DNA of 64,000 nt from Citrus sinensis (taxonomy: Eukaryota > Streptophyta > Magnoliopsida > Sapindales > Rutaceae): contig NC_068563.1 of the NCBI RefSeq assembly GCF_022201045.2, positions 29,051,001-29,115,000 of the forward strand, given 5' to 3'. Below, piece after piece: positions 1 through 13,911 of the stretch. Every line of letters starts with the position of its first letter. Within the stretch, counting starts at the first letter, position 1. Under the pieces are notes generated by a model that was not told the DNA's origin, searched no databases, and saw only the letters and a list, made by a program, of their open reading frames with translations. Both the position numbers and the translations under genes were made by a program.

Positions 1-3000
1 ACCTATATTTTATTAAACGTTTTTTTTTTTTTTTACTGTTTTTACTTGGCGCTTTATGGGGTCAAATCATTTTACTTTTTCTCATTTCCTTTTGTTCTTT
101 TCCAATTGGAAAGATGCGATTAACTTGTTAATTAAACTGAGGTTTTTTTTTTTTTTTTTTTAATTTGATATCTCTAGCGTTTGTAATTTGGAATTTCAAA
201 GATAATGACAAATTACATGATAATGAATAACAGTGAATTTTTAAGTTTTTTTCAAAAAAATAATGATAAAGTCCATTTGTTCAGTGGTCAGTACAGCTTT
301 ATTCAAATGGGAGGAGAATCTCGCTTCCGTCACTTCTACGCGTTTATCGTTCTCGGCACGTGTATGGTATAATGTCATATTTACACTTATTTATGTTTTA
401 ACATCAGAGACAGAAATAAAAGTTTTAAAAAAAAAAATTATAAGATTATTTTTATTATTTAAAACGAGGGATGAAACTGTTACTTTCCCTAGTCAAGTTT
501 AATACCGTGCCCCATAGTTTGATATCATAAATCTCGTAGGTAACCTAATACTTGTGTCAAAATAAATGCTTAACTCTACATTAAATTTCAATATATAATA
601 TAGTAATTGCAGCAGAACAATTAGAAACAATTTTAAAGGAAAAAAAAAAAGAGAGAAGAATTTAATTGACCGTTTTATTTATTATATAATAAACTGTATT
701 CTGTTTATACCCAAACTACTTAACATAAATACAATGTCAAATCAAACATCTAATGATTGTATGCCAAGTTGGAGACTAACAATAAAACAAAAAAAAAAAC
801 ATGGAGCCTTGATTTTGGGGGGGAGGCAGCACCGTCTGATCTTGTTTTTACACAAAATGGAAAAATTATTAATTTTCGGTCACCGGGGTCGAAGCCCCGA
901 CCAACAAGATAGGGTTTTGCGGGTGAGGGATTATTTGGTACGTACCAGCTGCCCTGCCGCTGACCCGACCTTTGCTTAATAATTACAAGATATAAATCTG
1001 GGAAGATGACTTTTTAATTCAACTTTAATTTGGTGAGTCACCATTTTTTTTTTCCAACAACCGCCTTCAAACACATGGAATTTCATCATTCTTGGGGGCC
1101 TTTGTTGTTCTCTTTTTTTCTTTTCTCCGCCCTGAGTCTTGGTCCTTTGAATGAATGTCGTGCTATCGCCACCTATTCAGGCTTGATTATTGGCACAAGT
1201 ACGCAGCAAGTGCCCTTAGTCTTGGGTCAGTGACTCGCAAATAACAATTGTGTGAACATCGTGAATAAACATTACATTAATTGCCAATTGCCAATTGCCA
1301 ATTTCCATGGCCTTTTTTTTTTCTTTTTGACCAGCTGCGATTGCATTGACATTGTTTCTTATGTTACTATCAAGGACTTATGTCGTATACATAACCATCT
1401 ATTCTTTCACCTTCAAACAATTTTTTTTTTTTTTTTCTGAAATGTTATATCAACAGAGTCGAGATGAGTCTCAATAAAGAGGTCATTTTGGTTGATAAAC
1501 ACGGCGAATAAAGGTAAAATTCTGAAGTAGACTCAATCTGGGTCATCTTTGCATGTATGAATGCAAATGCATATAGAATTTAAGAGGATAAGACTTCAAA
1601 CTCTTTGAAAATGGATCCTGTCACTCACATGGTATGTGTCACATATGAATGAGAGAGTGAGATATATAGATGGTGTGATAAATAAATGGGATAGAAAGAC
1701 CATTTTGCATGCGGTGAGAAGGAAGATAACAGCATAAGCTCAAGCAAGTGGGCACCGAGCTGTAGAGAGAAGACTTTGCTATAGCGACAAGCCAATGTGC
1801 CCCCACAATTTTTATCCATGCAAGGTCCTTGACTCCCTAGTAATCTTCAAAGAGCAATCCTATTTAAAATAATAATAATAATAATAATTTATTTTATTTT
1901 ATTTTTTCTATCTTCCTTTTTGTATCTTTAATAATTTTCATCTTTAATTAATATTAATTAAAATGCTTAATACAACATCTAATTTGTCAAATTTAGGCCC
2001 ATTTTCATAAGGTCCCCATGAATGTGACCTCTCAAATAAATAAAGTGGTTCGATCACATCATTCTTAGTTATGAGTTATTGGATTTGAGATTACGAGCTA
2101 TTGGATTTGACGAAAGGGTGGGCGAGTGCGTAAAATCACCAATTTAATTTGATTATTGTTTTCCTTACTTTAGGGGGGTCATTGGCTACAGAATAAAATA
2201 TTCTTTTCTTTACTGTGTAGAGAGTAAATATTAGAGTCTCACTTTTTTTTTCTCTTTTGAAAATGCCATAAATCTCTCAAAACTATAAATACAATGGTAA
2301 AAACAAAAAAAAAATCTAAATTTTAAAGGCCATGGCTATGTATGTAGCAACTCGAATAGTCGTGTAATTATAGTCGTTCCTTCGACCGTTTGATTACGGC
2401 TATGATCGTATCATTATTGGAGTTGCTCCAAGGTGGAGGAACTCCAACATAACCAGCCCCAACTTTAGAAATTCACGTTTCAAAACCTTTAAGTCGTCAC
2501 AATTTTACAATTGAGAATTTTCAATTTTCATTTAAAGAAGGTGAGGTCATTTGATGAATTGCAAAAGCATGTGACCAAAGCAGCTGGTGAGATGATCAGA
2601 AAATGCAGTGGTATCATTGCATTGATGAATCAGAAGGCTAGATGATGCCTGATGCACAGCTGTTGGGTTTGCAAAAGCCAAACTGAAACTAGTAATTTTT
2701 CTGCAACAAAAGAGGCTTTTACAGTTTGGAATAAATGGACAGGGACATTCATTCACGGAGCTTTACATTAAAGCCTTGTTTTGACTAAAGAGGGAGACAA
2801 GCTTGTCAGCTAAGTGGATAAATTCGTTGCCACCATGCTACATAATTTGGAACCTGAAGATTGTAATTGTAAGGGAAAATATAGCCAAAAAAGAGTCCTA
2901 TCATTGAAGATATTATTTGCTGCTTGCAACTTGCAACCGCATATCTTGGATACTCTTCACACTCTTCACAGTATTGTCGCAGTGCATACAGCCATGCAGT

Positions 3001-5460
3001 TTAAAATTAAAAAAAGAAAGGGGGAAAAATGAGCGTGTGGGGGAGAAGGGTGCTTCTAAAAGTGCTTTTGCAGCAGGTTCTTATGAATATAAACAACCAT
3101 ACAACACTACCATTCTTCATTGAAAACTTCCATATTTTTGTTGCATCTTTAAGTTTCTGCTGCTGGCATCCTAGATTTTACACTAGTGTTCGTAACACAA
3201 AAAATTCAACATGAACAAAAATTTGAGATGTCAACAATAAAATTTTTTTGAGATTTTTCAGATGTGAGGGTTGCATTAGATAACCCCTGTGCAGGAGGCA
3301 TTTTCTTAACAACATAGTACTGATGGTGAATTTAATTAGCCAATTTTTTTCCTCCTTTTTCTAAGATAATATAGCATGGATATAAAATAATTGCGATCAA
3401 GGAACAAGTAGACCAGTTGCCAATTATGTAATATATGTAATATGTTAGTGTGATTTATGACTTCATAAAATGATTGAAGCGACAACCGCTACTTCCCTCT
3501 CTTTTCAGTTCATGAGCAGTCATTTCATCTACATAGTGCCTAGAAGCCTGGAAGGAAATTTAACAGAGAAGCCAAAAGTAGGTTGCTGGTTTCTTATTTA
3601 TTGGGAAAAAGGATAAAATAAAAAAATAGTACAGTTGATGGTTAGAGGAGACATCACATGGTAATTGAAAATGAAATTTTTTTTGCAAATCAATTAGTAG
3701 TCAATTCTAATTTGGGACAATAATATTGAACTCATGGAGCATGCCATCATCAAGAACCCTCTGCCTGGGGTTTGTCTACATTGTGGTTGGTAGTTGGGAC
3801 CATCAATTTTTACTACTAAATCATGCATTCCATTTTGATGAAACACTGCATGCCTACCCAATTCTTGTTTCAGCTTTAAGCAATCTCTTATGAAAAAAAA
3901 AAGCTGGGTTGATGATAGGCGATGGCCCAAAAGAAAGATTTGAAAACAAGGACAAAAGCTTCTAGTTTCTCAGGCAAAGCAGAAAAAAGACGGTAACATG
4001 GCATCATTTCTTGGAACTTTCTTTGTTCCCATGTCACGCACCGTCACTACTACTACTGCATCAATCCTCAACCCTTTTGCTTTATAGAGCACAAAAGCAG
4101 TTGAAATTATTCTTCATAATTTATTTATTTTTCACTAGCAATGTTATTATCAAGGCTGGAATAAAGAGCCAACCACCACAACAACCAACTTAACTGCCTT
4201 TCAAAGATATTCTAAAGGGCTAAAGATGCCCTTAGTCTCTTAGCCAGTCAGCCCGGTAAGCAGAAAATGGAGGGAAAGTAGTTAAAGAGTAATAATACTT
4301 AACATGCAGGCAAATGACAGAATTATAATAGCAAAGCCTCACAATATCGTTACCTTTATTGAGAGGTAGTTAGCTTGTCCCCGTAAATCTTGATGAATTA
4401 TTACTAAATTTCCATTTCTCACCAACATTTACAGGGTGGGTCCGCTGCACAATTATTCATGCATTTATTGAACCGGTTTTATTTTGTATTTTTAAAACAG
4501 TGGTCATTTTGCCCCAAATCCCAATTCGTATAGCCAGCTGATCAATTTTGACTCAGTTTGGACTTCAAGAAGTGGACCGTAAACCGAAAAATTAAAGGAA
4601 ACCGATGAAATAAATTGAACTTAAACCGAACCTGTTAGTCTGAACCGACCAGGTTCGGTTTCTCCATCTGGTTCTCAGAAAAACGAACCGACCTCAAAAT
4701 TAATGATCCCCTGGAAGTATTTCTTGCTTTTGTGTGGACAGGCAACAGGAAGCAAGAAACTCAGTCAAATTACTGATGCCTTGCTTTGCTTGGACTTGAA
4801 GATGTGTTTTACTACACCTTTTTTTTTTATCTTTACATCATATAGAGTAAATGCTATGCCCTCATGTCATGAATCGTAATGTGCGACAATAAAACTATTT
4901 TTAAACCCAAATTAAAAGTAGTGATATTTGTTTCACAAATCATGCATGATCTCATCGTCAGCCACACCCGCACCTCATGAAATGAAATTGTGTTTAGAGT
5001 CGAAAAATAAATAAATAAATAAATGTTTTCGGTCCAATTCATTCTATGAGCTAGAGTAGTAGCTCTTCCCATTTCTCAATCTACATTTTCCTCACAACTC
5101 TAAAATCTTCATGCATAATTACAACTTAATAATTTCGAATGCTACACAGAAGGCTTTCCACACCAAGTGCTGCAAAAGGCAATTATTATGCAGTCAATAT
5201 TCCAAAAAATGAACATTGGGAAGAAACCTATCACCCAGTTCAAACTTAAATCACTTTGGATTTAGTATAAGGTACCAAAACGAAGGGATGGTAACCAGAG
5301 TCCACGGATTTGCTGACTACTCCAATCATTAAAGAAATTTGAACATTTGTTAGGCACAGCAATCTCTACCTACAGAGTCGCTGCTTCCCAACAAATTACT
5401 TGGAAAGACAAACTTCATATGGATGGTAGCCCATGCAAAATTTTATTTCAATGCAAAGCT
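1..5460. other. Gene-poor intergenic region
   Basis: No ORF here has a recognisable domain, convincing codon structure or splice support. The stretch contains long T runs (near 20-35, 143-162 and 1421-1437), an ATA-type run near 1869-1887, and scattered ORFs of 60-80 codons that look like chance. A small GC-rich stem (CGGGG and CCCCG around a six-base loop) lies near 884-900, next to other GC-rich sequence up to about 975. It is unlike its AT-rich surroundings and may be a transposon remnant. Near 4560-4690 repeated ACCGAAC/GTTCGGT words resemble the ends of the hAT-type element at 23993, but no clear borders or target duplication were found. Confidence 0.6.
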
Positions 5461-8400
5461 CTAAGGATAATACCCATATGCAGTGCGATGATGCTGATAG
5501 TCAGGTGGTGAAGCAGCAGATAAATGGTAGGTGGAGGCTGGTGTTCTATAAGCAGGAGTATAATGTTTAGATGACTGGGCAGCAGAAGATGATGGATCAT
5601 GGTATGACAAATACCCCCTGGATGCTAAATAAGAGCCACGATGATCAAAGTCATCTTGATATCGTGGTATTGCATAAGAATCAAGATGCTCAAACTCATC
5701 TCGACGCCTCACTCCCACATCCAAAGGTCGTAGGTCATGATACTGAAGTTGGTCCCTCCAGTAAACATCTCTCTCCGAGAAAGGTAGTGAAGAGGCTAAT
5801 GGTCGGTGTAAAGGTTGCCGTGAGAGTGGATGTTCCAAGGGAGATTCGTATACCGCCCTTCTGTATGCCACTGGATCTTCTGGATACAATTGGTCTCTGG
5901 CAAGAGTATGATGCCTCTCATCTTCCCATCCATGGTGCCTACTATCTCCATATAATAAGTTTTGGGTTTCTGCTCTCGGACTTCGTCGTAACCGTTTGGG
6001 CTTGTGGTCCGCAAACTGGTGGGTTTCAGCCTTCCTGCTCCTGCGAGGTTGCTTGTACTTACGATCTACAAATGCAGGAGGTTCTCCTCGTGAGCTTTCA
6101 GCCTTCCTGTTTTTATAAGGCTGTTTGGGCTCACGATCTACAGGCTTAGGAACTTTTGCTTGCAGGCTTTCAGCTTTCCTGTTTTTACGAGGCCATTTGC
6201 GCCCACGATCGGCAGGTCTAGGAGCTTCTACTTGCTGGCTTTCAGCTTTCATGCATCTGTGAGGCCGTTTGGACACGTGATTTACAAATGCAGGAGCTAC
6301 TCTTCGTGGCTTTTCTGCTTTGCTGCCTCTGGAAGGCTGTTTGGGCCCATAATCTACAAATGCAGAAGCTTCTACTCGTTGGCTTCCATGCAACTGTTTG
6401 AATGTGGAGCCTTTGCTGACAACTCTGAAAAGCTCGCACAAACCTTCCACCTACCGACCAAGACAAGCAACAATTACCAATTGTCACACTATACAAGGAC
6501 AAGGAAAGAAGACCCTGGAAAACTGAGACACTTGCATCTTTGCATCTAGATGTCTATTACTGGAAACGGGATCAGACCTGTTTAGAGTTCAATTGGCAGT
6601 CAAACTTGATCTTGCTGTAATAATTGTCTTTGATTATCTTTTTAAACTTTTCCTCTGCCAATGGCAAGCAATCCTCCAAAACTGAAAACCGCACCTTAAT
6701 ACAAAAAATATAAAGTTTTCACCTAAAATTAGTTTTGCAAACCAGTCATAGCTACTGAATAAAACTTAAATACTATTACCAAAGATCAACATGCCAAGCA
6801 GAAGATTAACAAAACTAATTAAATTAACAAGCTACTGAGGCATCCAAGATCTAGGTTTTTCACGTAATAACATGAAAATGAATACCAAGACAAGCATATA
6901 GCAAAAATGAACGAACACATCATATTTAGTGAAGCAGCTGAGCAGAGTACCTGTACTTCATACATCTTGAAAACATAAGACATCAGAAAGCACTAACATT
7001 AGCTTTAAGCCAGCAGAAATCAATATTCTTAAGAAGGATTGATATATGATTTCACTTTTAGAAGTTTCAGAAATTTAAAGCACTAATATGCATGTCAGAT
7101 TGAAAAGTAAAAGATTTACAGTTTTATTGTTTTAAATGCTTTGTAAATCCTATAAAATGAACAAGGAAACTAGACTGTTGCAATTTGCAAGACTAGGAAC
7201 TTATAGACCATTGCCATTTGCAAGACTACCAGTGATTTAGTCACTACTTTCCAAGAATATATAATGTAATTAGTTTGCAACTCAGCTACTCATCTGCATC
7301 TTCAACCCATAATCCATCTCCCCAGCAATTTTTCTCTACTAAGCCATCTGCCATTACTAACACGATCATAATTAACAAAGTAAAGCCTCCATGAACAAAC
7401 ACCAAACACAAACTCAAATACCCACCATATGGTAGATTGCCTTTTACTCTCATGCATTGAAATTGGACTGGAATCACCACCTACACCTTTTAACAGGGGA
7501 TCAGTGCTTCCCTACACATGAACTAACACAAAAAATTTTCAATCTACACAGTAATCTGTAAGAAGCACCCTGGTAAGCCACAGCCGTTACACATGCTCTC
7601 TAGCATAATGTGCAATAACCAATATAAGATCTGTAGGGAACCAAAACAAGGCACTCTTTTATTTGAAAAGAGGATTAAAACCCTTCACGCTGTTAGCTTA
7701 TACATACCCCCATCTTTGCATTGCCAGACTACAATATCACAAATATCAGAGCAACAAATTTTACCGTATTTGAGTTCCATGTTTCATTGCTAAGTGGTAA
7801 CTCCTCCAAGATAAAGTTTAGCGTAGAGAATGAGTGAAATAGAATACTTAAAAACAAATTTAACCGGCACTTAATATCATCAACGTGATTGCTGCCCGTA
7901 AAGTTGCAGAGTTGCAAGGGCAGATGAATAACAACACTAGGAAGCTTCAAGATACAATTTTTGGTCATACAAAGTTTGAAGGTCAAGTATAAGTTGAAAC
8001 CCAACAGCATGGGCAGATCAAATATGTGATTCATGCACTTTAAGTCCTTACAGAAAAAAAAAAATCAATTTTAAATATATACCACTAACCTGAGATGGAA
8101 ATGCAGATTTGAAAGCTTTGGGCTCGATGTTATAACCCCCAGGTCCTGCAGCTTCATAGATCCCATACATCAACTTCAAATCAAAATCAAACAAAAACAA
8201 TTTCATTCCTTCATAAATTTCAAATACTATATCTCTCTTGCTGGCAGGCAATCCTAAAACCTGGTAATGATAGCAGTCTTTCTTTGTCTTAGAGCTGCAC
8301 ATGAATATCATCCCCTTGCATTTCTCCTTAATTGTCACCTGCCTTTTGGAAGATTCTGGATTTTCTTTATTATTGACAACCACTTCATTCTTAACCCCCA

Positions 8401-10107
8401 AAGCTTTTTTCTTCTTTTTGTGTATTTTCCTCTGCTTATTCGCTTTCTTCTTTGAATTCCCTTCTAATTTTTCTTTAGCTTTCGCTTCATTTATCGGGTA
8501 TCCTTCATTCTGCGATTCCTCTCTTGTGTTTTCTTCATCAACTGCTTCCCCTATTTCATCCCCAAGAGCAACAACATTCATTTTCCTTTGATTAGATAAA
8601 ACAACCCCACTATCAAATATGCTATTTTTCTCTGATGCAAACTCTCTAGTTTCAGCATCATTAGGGGTGCTGTTTTCATCAATCATTGGCAGAGAAATCA
8701 TCTCAGTATCCTCATCCAGTTTTGATGTAGAGATATGAACATTTTTAACCTTTGTCCTCAAAGCAGTCTTCTTCTTTTTGAGCATTCGAATTCTTTTTCT
8801 CAACTTGCTCACCTTCTTCTTGGAAATTGCTTCTAATTTTACTTCATTTCTTACATAATTCATTGCATCTTCTCCTGGATTATTTTCATCATTCCTCACT
8901 TCCTCTTCTGGATCTTCATCATTATTTTCTTCAACATTCTCCTCTTCTTTTGTATTTTCATCATTCCTCACCTTTTCTTCTGGATCTTCTTCCATATTGT
9001 CTTCAATATTCACCTCTTCTCTTGGATCATCGTCATTCCCCACCTCTTCTATATAATTTTCATTTTTCTCTTCATCTCTATAAACCATTTCAGATTCTTT
9101 AGGATGCCCTGCCTTGTCCTCAATCCCAATAGCCACAAGTGGTTCTTCAACATTCAGCTCCATTCCATATAAAAGAACCATCTCACTATCAAAATTATCA
9201 ATCATAGTATCTTCACCAAAGTTTGATGTAAGCCCAATCTTGTCATCCACAATCAGCCTGTATGTAGGGAAACACTCATCATGGAAAAAAAAAAAAAAAC
9301 TCTAAAAGATTCTGCAAAAGGAAATACAAATAAAAAACAACAAGAACGAGATATTGAGCAGGCAAGATTCAAGTCCTCCAAACTCTTTCAATTTGCCATC
9401 CTGCCTGTAGTAGCTTTGCTAGAATCTTTTTACTTGAGGAAAGCATTATGACAACACATTGAGCCAAAGGGCGGCTACATCAACTTCTAGGCACTTTGCC
9501 ATGGTTAATCAACTTCCAATTTACAATCCAAATTTCACCATCTGAAACATGTATATACATCATACATGAAAGCCCACAAGGGTTTCATAATCCTAAGTCT
9601 GAATATACACATAAAAAGAATGTTCTACTGCCCGCGCCGGCTGTTTCCTTATAGTAGGAGTTATGAGACTGTTTGGTAGCTGAATTTTAGCATTAACATA
9701 ACCAGAATATGTATCAGGAAAACCGAGAATTGATTAATAATTCTTTTAGCTCATCATATTTCTCAATATTTAATAACTTCGAAAAATTCTTTCATAACAT
9801 AGCTAGGATTTTCCCAGGTTTTATTCATAGCCCATGAATTCAAACTCATTTCGTATGTCAAAAACCGCCATTAAAAAAAATAAATAAATAAAACTAGCAT
9901 ATATTTGATCGAATTAAATTTTGAACAATCAGCTGTTTTGGCATAATTAGATTAAAAGCGACAACTCAACAATCACCTCATCTATATACATTTAGCACAT
10001 AAATCAAATTACCAAAATCAAGCGATTAAATCAAATAGGAGAAGAAACTTAAGTTAAAATTTGTTAAATAGAAAAATGAAACTCACCTTTGTTAACGAAC
10101 CGTTCAT
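5461..10107 (-). CDS. DCD-domain protein with basic tandem-repeat tail
   Basis: Four coding exons on the minus strand: 10107-10087, 9274-8090, 6694-6578 and 6450-5461, joined in phase 0 throughout with GT-AG borders, giving 770 aa. Residues 1-327 are acidic, rich in EE, DE and EN stretches, with three lysine-rich patches. Residues about 328-450 are a DCD (development and cell death) domain: FMCSS near its start, the diagnostic LGLPASKRD, a [17 protein letters not shown] strand pair, then FPSQ joined to [12 protein letters not shown] across the intron. DCD proteins are plant-specific and tied to stress and programmed cell death; the biochemical role is unknown. Residues about 462-602 are a basic repeat with a 24-residue period, followed by a Tyr/His/Arg-rich tail ending YGYYP. 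The seven-residue first exon is the least certain part: it is chosen because ATG-AAG joins in frame to the T-rich acceptor at 9275. A later start at 9205 is possible. Confidence 0.85.
5964..6390 (-). repeat. 72-bp coding tandem repeat in the DCD gene
   Basis: The last exon encodes a repeat with an exact 24-residue step: the KAE triplet recurs at residues 485, 509, 533, 557 and 581, with a degenerate RAE at 600. Each unit reads roughly KAE, five variable residues, P-x-FVDR-like, two residues, K-x-P-x-R-x-R. The first unit is worn. The fixed 72-bp step points to DNA-level unit duplication rather than chance composition. Confidence 0.85.
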
Positions 10108-10363
10108 CTGAGCGTGGGAGAAGAAAAATGGATCTACTAACTATCCGCAACCACGGTATCGCTTCTAAAAATGTGATTTTAACCATGCGCAACTACGGTG
10201 CCGTTTCTAACATGTGAATTTTTTTTTTTAAAAAAAAAATTCAACAACGATAAATGCTAATTAAGATCGAAAAAAGGTACGTGCGGATGGTCAGTTTAAG
10301 AGTTCCTGGAAATGCCCGCCGAGCCACTGCCTAATTGGCCGCTGTCAAAGAGCTGTCACATTT

Positions 10364-10372
10364 GTTATATAC
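10364..10372 (-). promoter_or_regulatory. Putative TATA box of the DCD gene
   Basis: On the minus strand this reads GGTATATAAC, about 260 bp upstream of the proposed ATG at 10107. It is the only good TATA match close upstream. A MULE-type MITE begins about 27 bp further upstream. Confidence 0.45.
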
Positions 10373-10398
10373 CCCACTGCACATTATCTTTTAAATAT

Positions 10399-10510
10399 GG
10401 GAGCTGCTGCCTTACATGTAATGTAAGGTATAATTTTTCATAAATTTAGTTGTGGGTCTCACTTAGACTCATCAATTTTGTGAGAGACTATATGTAAGAT
10501 AGCAAAAGCC
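10399..10510. mobile_element. MULE-type MITE (112 bp), 9-bp TSD
   Basis: The 112-bp element is flanked by identical 9-bp direct repeats TTTAAATAT at 10390-10398 and 10511-10519. Its ends are imperfect inverted repeats: left GGGAGCTGCTGCCTTACAT, right (reverse complement) GGCTTTTGCTATCTTACAT. A 9-bp duplication is the signature of Mutator-like transposition. There is no coding capacity. It shares TIR words with the element at 49355. Confidence 0.8.
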
Positions 10511-11359
10511 TTTAAATATTAGTAAGAGTCAGACAAAGAGTTTGAACGGTACTTTATAAATTAAATATAAATAATCACAAAAAAAATGTCTAATTATAAA
10601 AATCACCAGTCCTTTAATAGTGATATCAGACCATTAAAAAAAGAAAAAGACCAAAGAGTATTCCAAATAAGTTAATATTTGAAATTTCCTTATATCAACA
10701 TAAGAGTGTGTGGCGCCTAATGACACAAAAAAGTTGATAACTAACCTTCATTTGAATTATAAGATATTACTCTTATATTGGTGTGTAACTTAGCAAGGTC
10801 TTATATAAAATCCTTAATTAATGACCCATCATTAAGGATATAAACTTTACAAGCATTCGGTTTTTCTTCCTCAAAATCTTCTAAATATTTCATAAATTTT
10901 TTAATCAATTAATTTGTAAATAACTTGAGAATGTTATAGCTGTTAACTTTGTGCGCCTACTTATTGCATTTTATTAGAAAATTTTTTTGCAAACGCTTAA
11001 CAGGTTCACAACATGTGATACATCAATTGATAGATACAATGTTAACATAACGTTATTGGGTAGTACAATTATTGATTTTACCAAACATCGTTAATTTTAA
11101 CGATTATAACCTAAAATACACTTTCTGTATTTTCCATGACTATATCCCTATCGAAATTATGAAAAACAAAATATATATCAGGAAGAAATGATAAAAAAAA
11201 AAAGAAGAAGAAGAAATGATTGCCAAAAGAATCTCTGCTCAATGGATGCAGAGGAATGGTCCATATAGGTGAACGAATCAATCATATAAAATAATACAGC
11301 AAGCATTTGGACTAAATAGTTGCTCAAGAAACCCTTATACTATTCTCCTTTACAAGCAC

Positions 11360-13911
11360 CTAACTGCAGAGCTGGGCACATAACTGCTGGAGGTCGAATT
11401 GTTTATCGCCTGGCATTGTGTACGCTTTGCTTTTTCCATTGCTTGTACATGTCATATTGAGTTGACTTCCCATTTGGCTCGACTGCAATGTCGAAGATAC
11501 ATAAGCATACGGCAAGACATCAATAACAATTATATTTCATACATAAGAAAGTAAATTATAATGCTATTAATGGCAAATTCATTGCAAACCTAATTTTTAC
11601 TTTTTTTTCTTTCTTAAATGTTCTGTTGGACATTACATTGCCTGCTTTGGTCTGGTATGAACGACATAACCATAAAAGAACATAGCTAGTGAACAGAAAC
11701 TAGGAAAAAGAAGAGTGTTTGCATCAGTTACCTGACAAGATAATTGTTGAGCTTTGCAGTTCCACCAAGGAGTAGGGACACAACTCAAATAACGGCACCA
11801 GGAACAGTGATTGTTCAAGTTACCTCCTCTTAGCAGCAAAATCAGGCCAACTGTATATCTGTCAGAATTAAAAATCTTCAGTTAAGAGAATTCCAAAAAG
11901 TAATGAGGCCAAGCACCTAAGGCGTGCATGAATCTTATAAAATGATTATGATGGTGATATCTATACGTTGGCTCATTCGATTAATACATGCCTTCTCAAT
12001 ATCACCAATATAAGAGTGATCAACTGAAAAGGAAAACAAAAAGAATAGGAAATAAAATAAAGTTTATATTCCATAAACAAATAAATGGCAGGAGTGGTAA
12101 CAGTTAAAGAGGTCCAAGAAAGTTGAGCATCTCAAACTAAAAGAAGTAAAAATAGGAAAAACTAAATTTCGTTCTAGGTAGCCTGTTTACATCTATTCAT
12201 CTCATCATTTGTCTATGCAGATACTTTAGGGAAAAAGAAAGCACTTCGATTTGTTCTATCAGAATCGGATGCACTCTTCAAGGGGATTTTACAGTTGCAA
12301 TGTGTCAAATAAATTATTTCAATTCAGACAATTACAAACAAGGACTGGGGATCTTACCCGGCAATCAGCAGAATCAAAGAGATGACCCAAAATACATACT
12401 GATATGGCTTATGTTTAGACTTCACGCAATTTATCATGTATCCAGGAGGAGCTTTTTTCTGACTAATCCATCCAAACTGAGGCCGGATTAGAAGCACAAA
12501 TCCAAGAAGAAAACCAGAAAGAAATCCTCCAATATGAGCAAAGTTGTCCACTTTTGGGAGGATTCCCACTGCCAAATTTATACTGATGATGACAATGAGA
12601 GTAAGCAATGCTGCCAACTGCACACAGAAATTTAAACTGTGAGATACCTAAGATATACATACAGCAAACTGTGAAGAGAAACTATTGCAACTTTATGTAC
12701 CTTATTTGCATAGATAGTCCAATTTGTGAAAAGCTCCGAGAGCATTGCTCCAAGTAAACCAAAAAGAGCTCCAGAGGCACCGACAGATATACCCTCTTGA
12801 ATAAAAAGAGCCGACGTCAAACTCCCACCAAAACCAGAGAGGACGTAGAGGAATCCAATTCGAACTGTTCGTACAAATCAAATTAGAGCTTTAAACCATG
12901 CGTCAGTCCAAAATCCAACTCTAAATTAACAACATTTAGATCAATGCAGCTGAGTGTATTACATAATCATGTTTGAAGTGACCAGACCTGAACAAGCCAG
13001 GCATGCGACAGTCTACGTTTTGACCCTAAATAAAATCAGTAATTACAAGTAGTAAAAGCACGGGGATATGAATAACCTTATTAAGAAGATATAAGGTGGC
13101 ATACCAAATCCAAATTCTTGTTCAAGCCGAATTCCAATGAATAGTAGACTCAACATATTGGCAAGTACATGGAAAACCCCACCATGCAACCATATACAAG
13201 TCAACAAACGCCACACTTGGTGTTGAGTTACCACCTTGGCTACTGTTAAAGCACCCATCTTGTCTAACCTGATCAAATGAAGTAATGACATCATAATAAA
13301 CAGCATTAGCCCACTGAAAGGGAAAAAAAAGTAAAAAAAAAAAAAAAAAACCAACCAACAACTAACAATTCTATTAGCTCTAATAAGCTTCAGGTGTTTT
13401 CTCCTATTCCAAATGCATTGACATTTAATTAATCGAAAGAAATTGCGTTAGGAAGCACTTACGCGGGAGAGGAAGGGCCGAGGAGGGGATTGTCTTTCAG
13501 GGGCAAAAATGAAAATCTACCCAAAAATTTGGCACCCAAACAACCAGTAGCAGAAGTTTGAGGGCAATTATTTTCGTACATTGTGATAACAAACAAAACA
13601 ATGTTGGCTACGACGAAACCCGGGACCATCCACGGGAAATGCCGTTTAAACGGGCTCAAAAAATCACTGTACATCGCCGTTTCGGGGATTCCACGTGGCG
13701 GCGCCGTGGACGCTGGCCGTGATGACGACGAAGACGATGCTCCTCCCGGTGACGATACCGAAGTTCTCCTCGTTGCCGTTGTCGTTGATGATGTAGATTC
13801 CGTCTCCGCCGGCGAACTCGCTGCCTCAAGCGGTGGTGGAGGCCGAGGCCGAGGCGAACTCATCACCGTGATTTCAAAGTCATTTGGCGTCTTGTTATTG
13901 TTGGTTGCCAT
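11360..13911 (-). CDS. RBL1: Rhomboid-like intramembrane serine protease
   Basis: Six exons (13911-13463, 13268-13105, 12864-12701, 12617-12358, 11858-11732, 11482-11360), all GT-AG, closing in frame at 428 aa. Residues 1-80 are a Pro/Ser/Thr-rich cytosolic extension. The first membrane segment is near 94-112. The six-TM rhomboid core follows: WLHGG at 177-181, HVLAN with His183 and Asn187, the GASG motif with nucleophile Ser235, and catalytic His287 in AHIGG. A seventh hydrophobic segment is near 317-330, then a Cys/Trp-rich C-terminal tail. All catalytic residues are present, so an active protease is expected. Plant RBL1-3-type rhomboids reside in the Golgi/endomembrane system and cleave membrane proteins within the bilayer; their natural substrates are poorly known. 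The RBL1 name rests on family likeness and on remembered synteny with the Arabidopsis RBL1 region; RBL2 or RBL3 are alternatives. Confidence 0.9.

Noticed and set aside
8301-9102. Plus-strand ORFs rich in Leu/Phe/Ser opposite the DCD gene
   Set aside because: They are the antisense of the acidic, Glu/Lys-rich coding exon; GAA/AAA codons read backwards give TTC/TTT.
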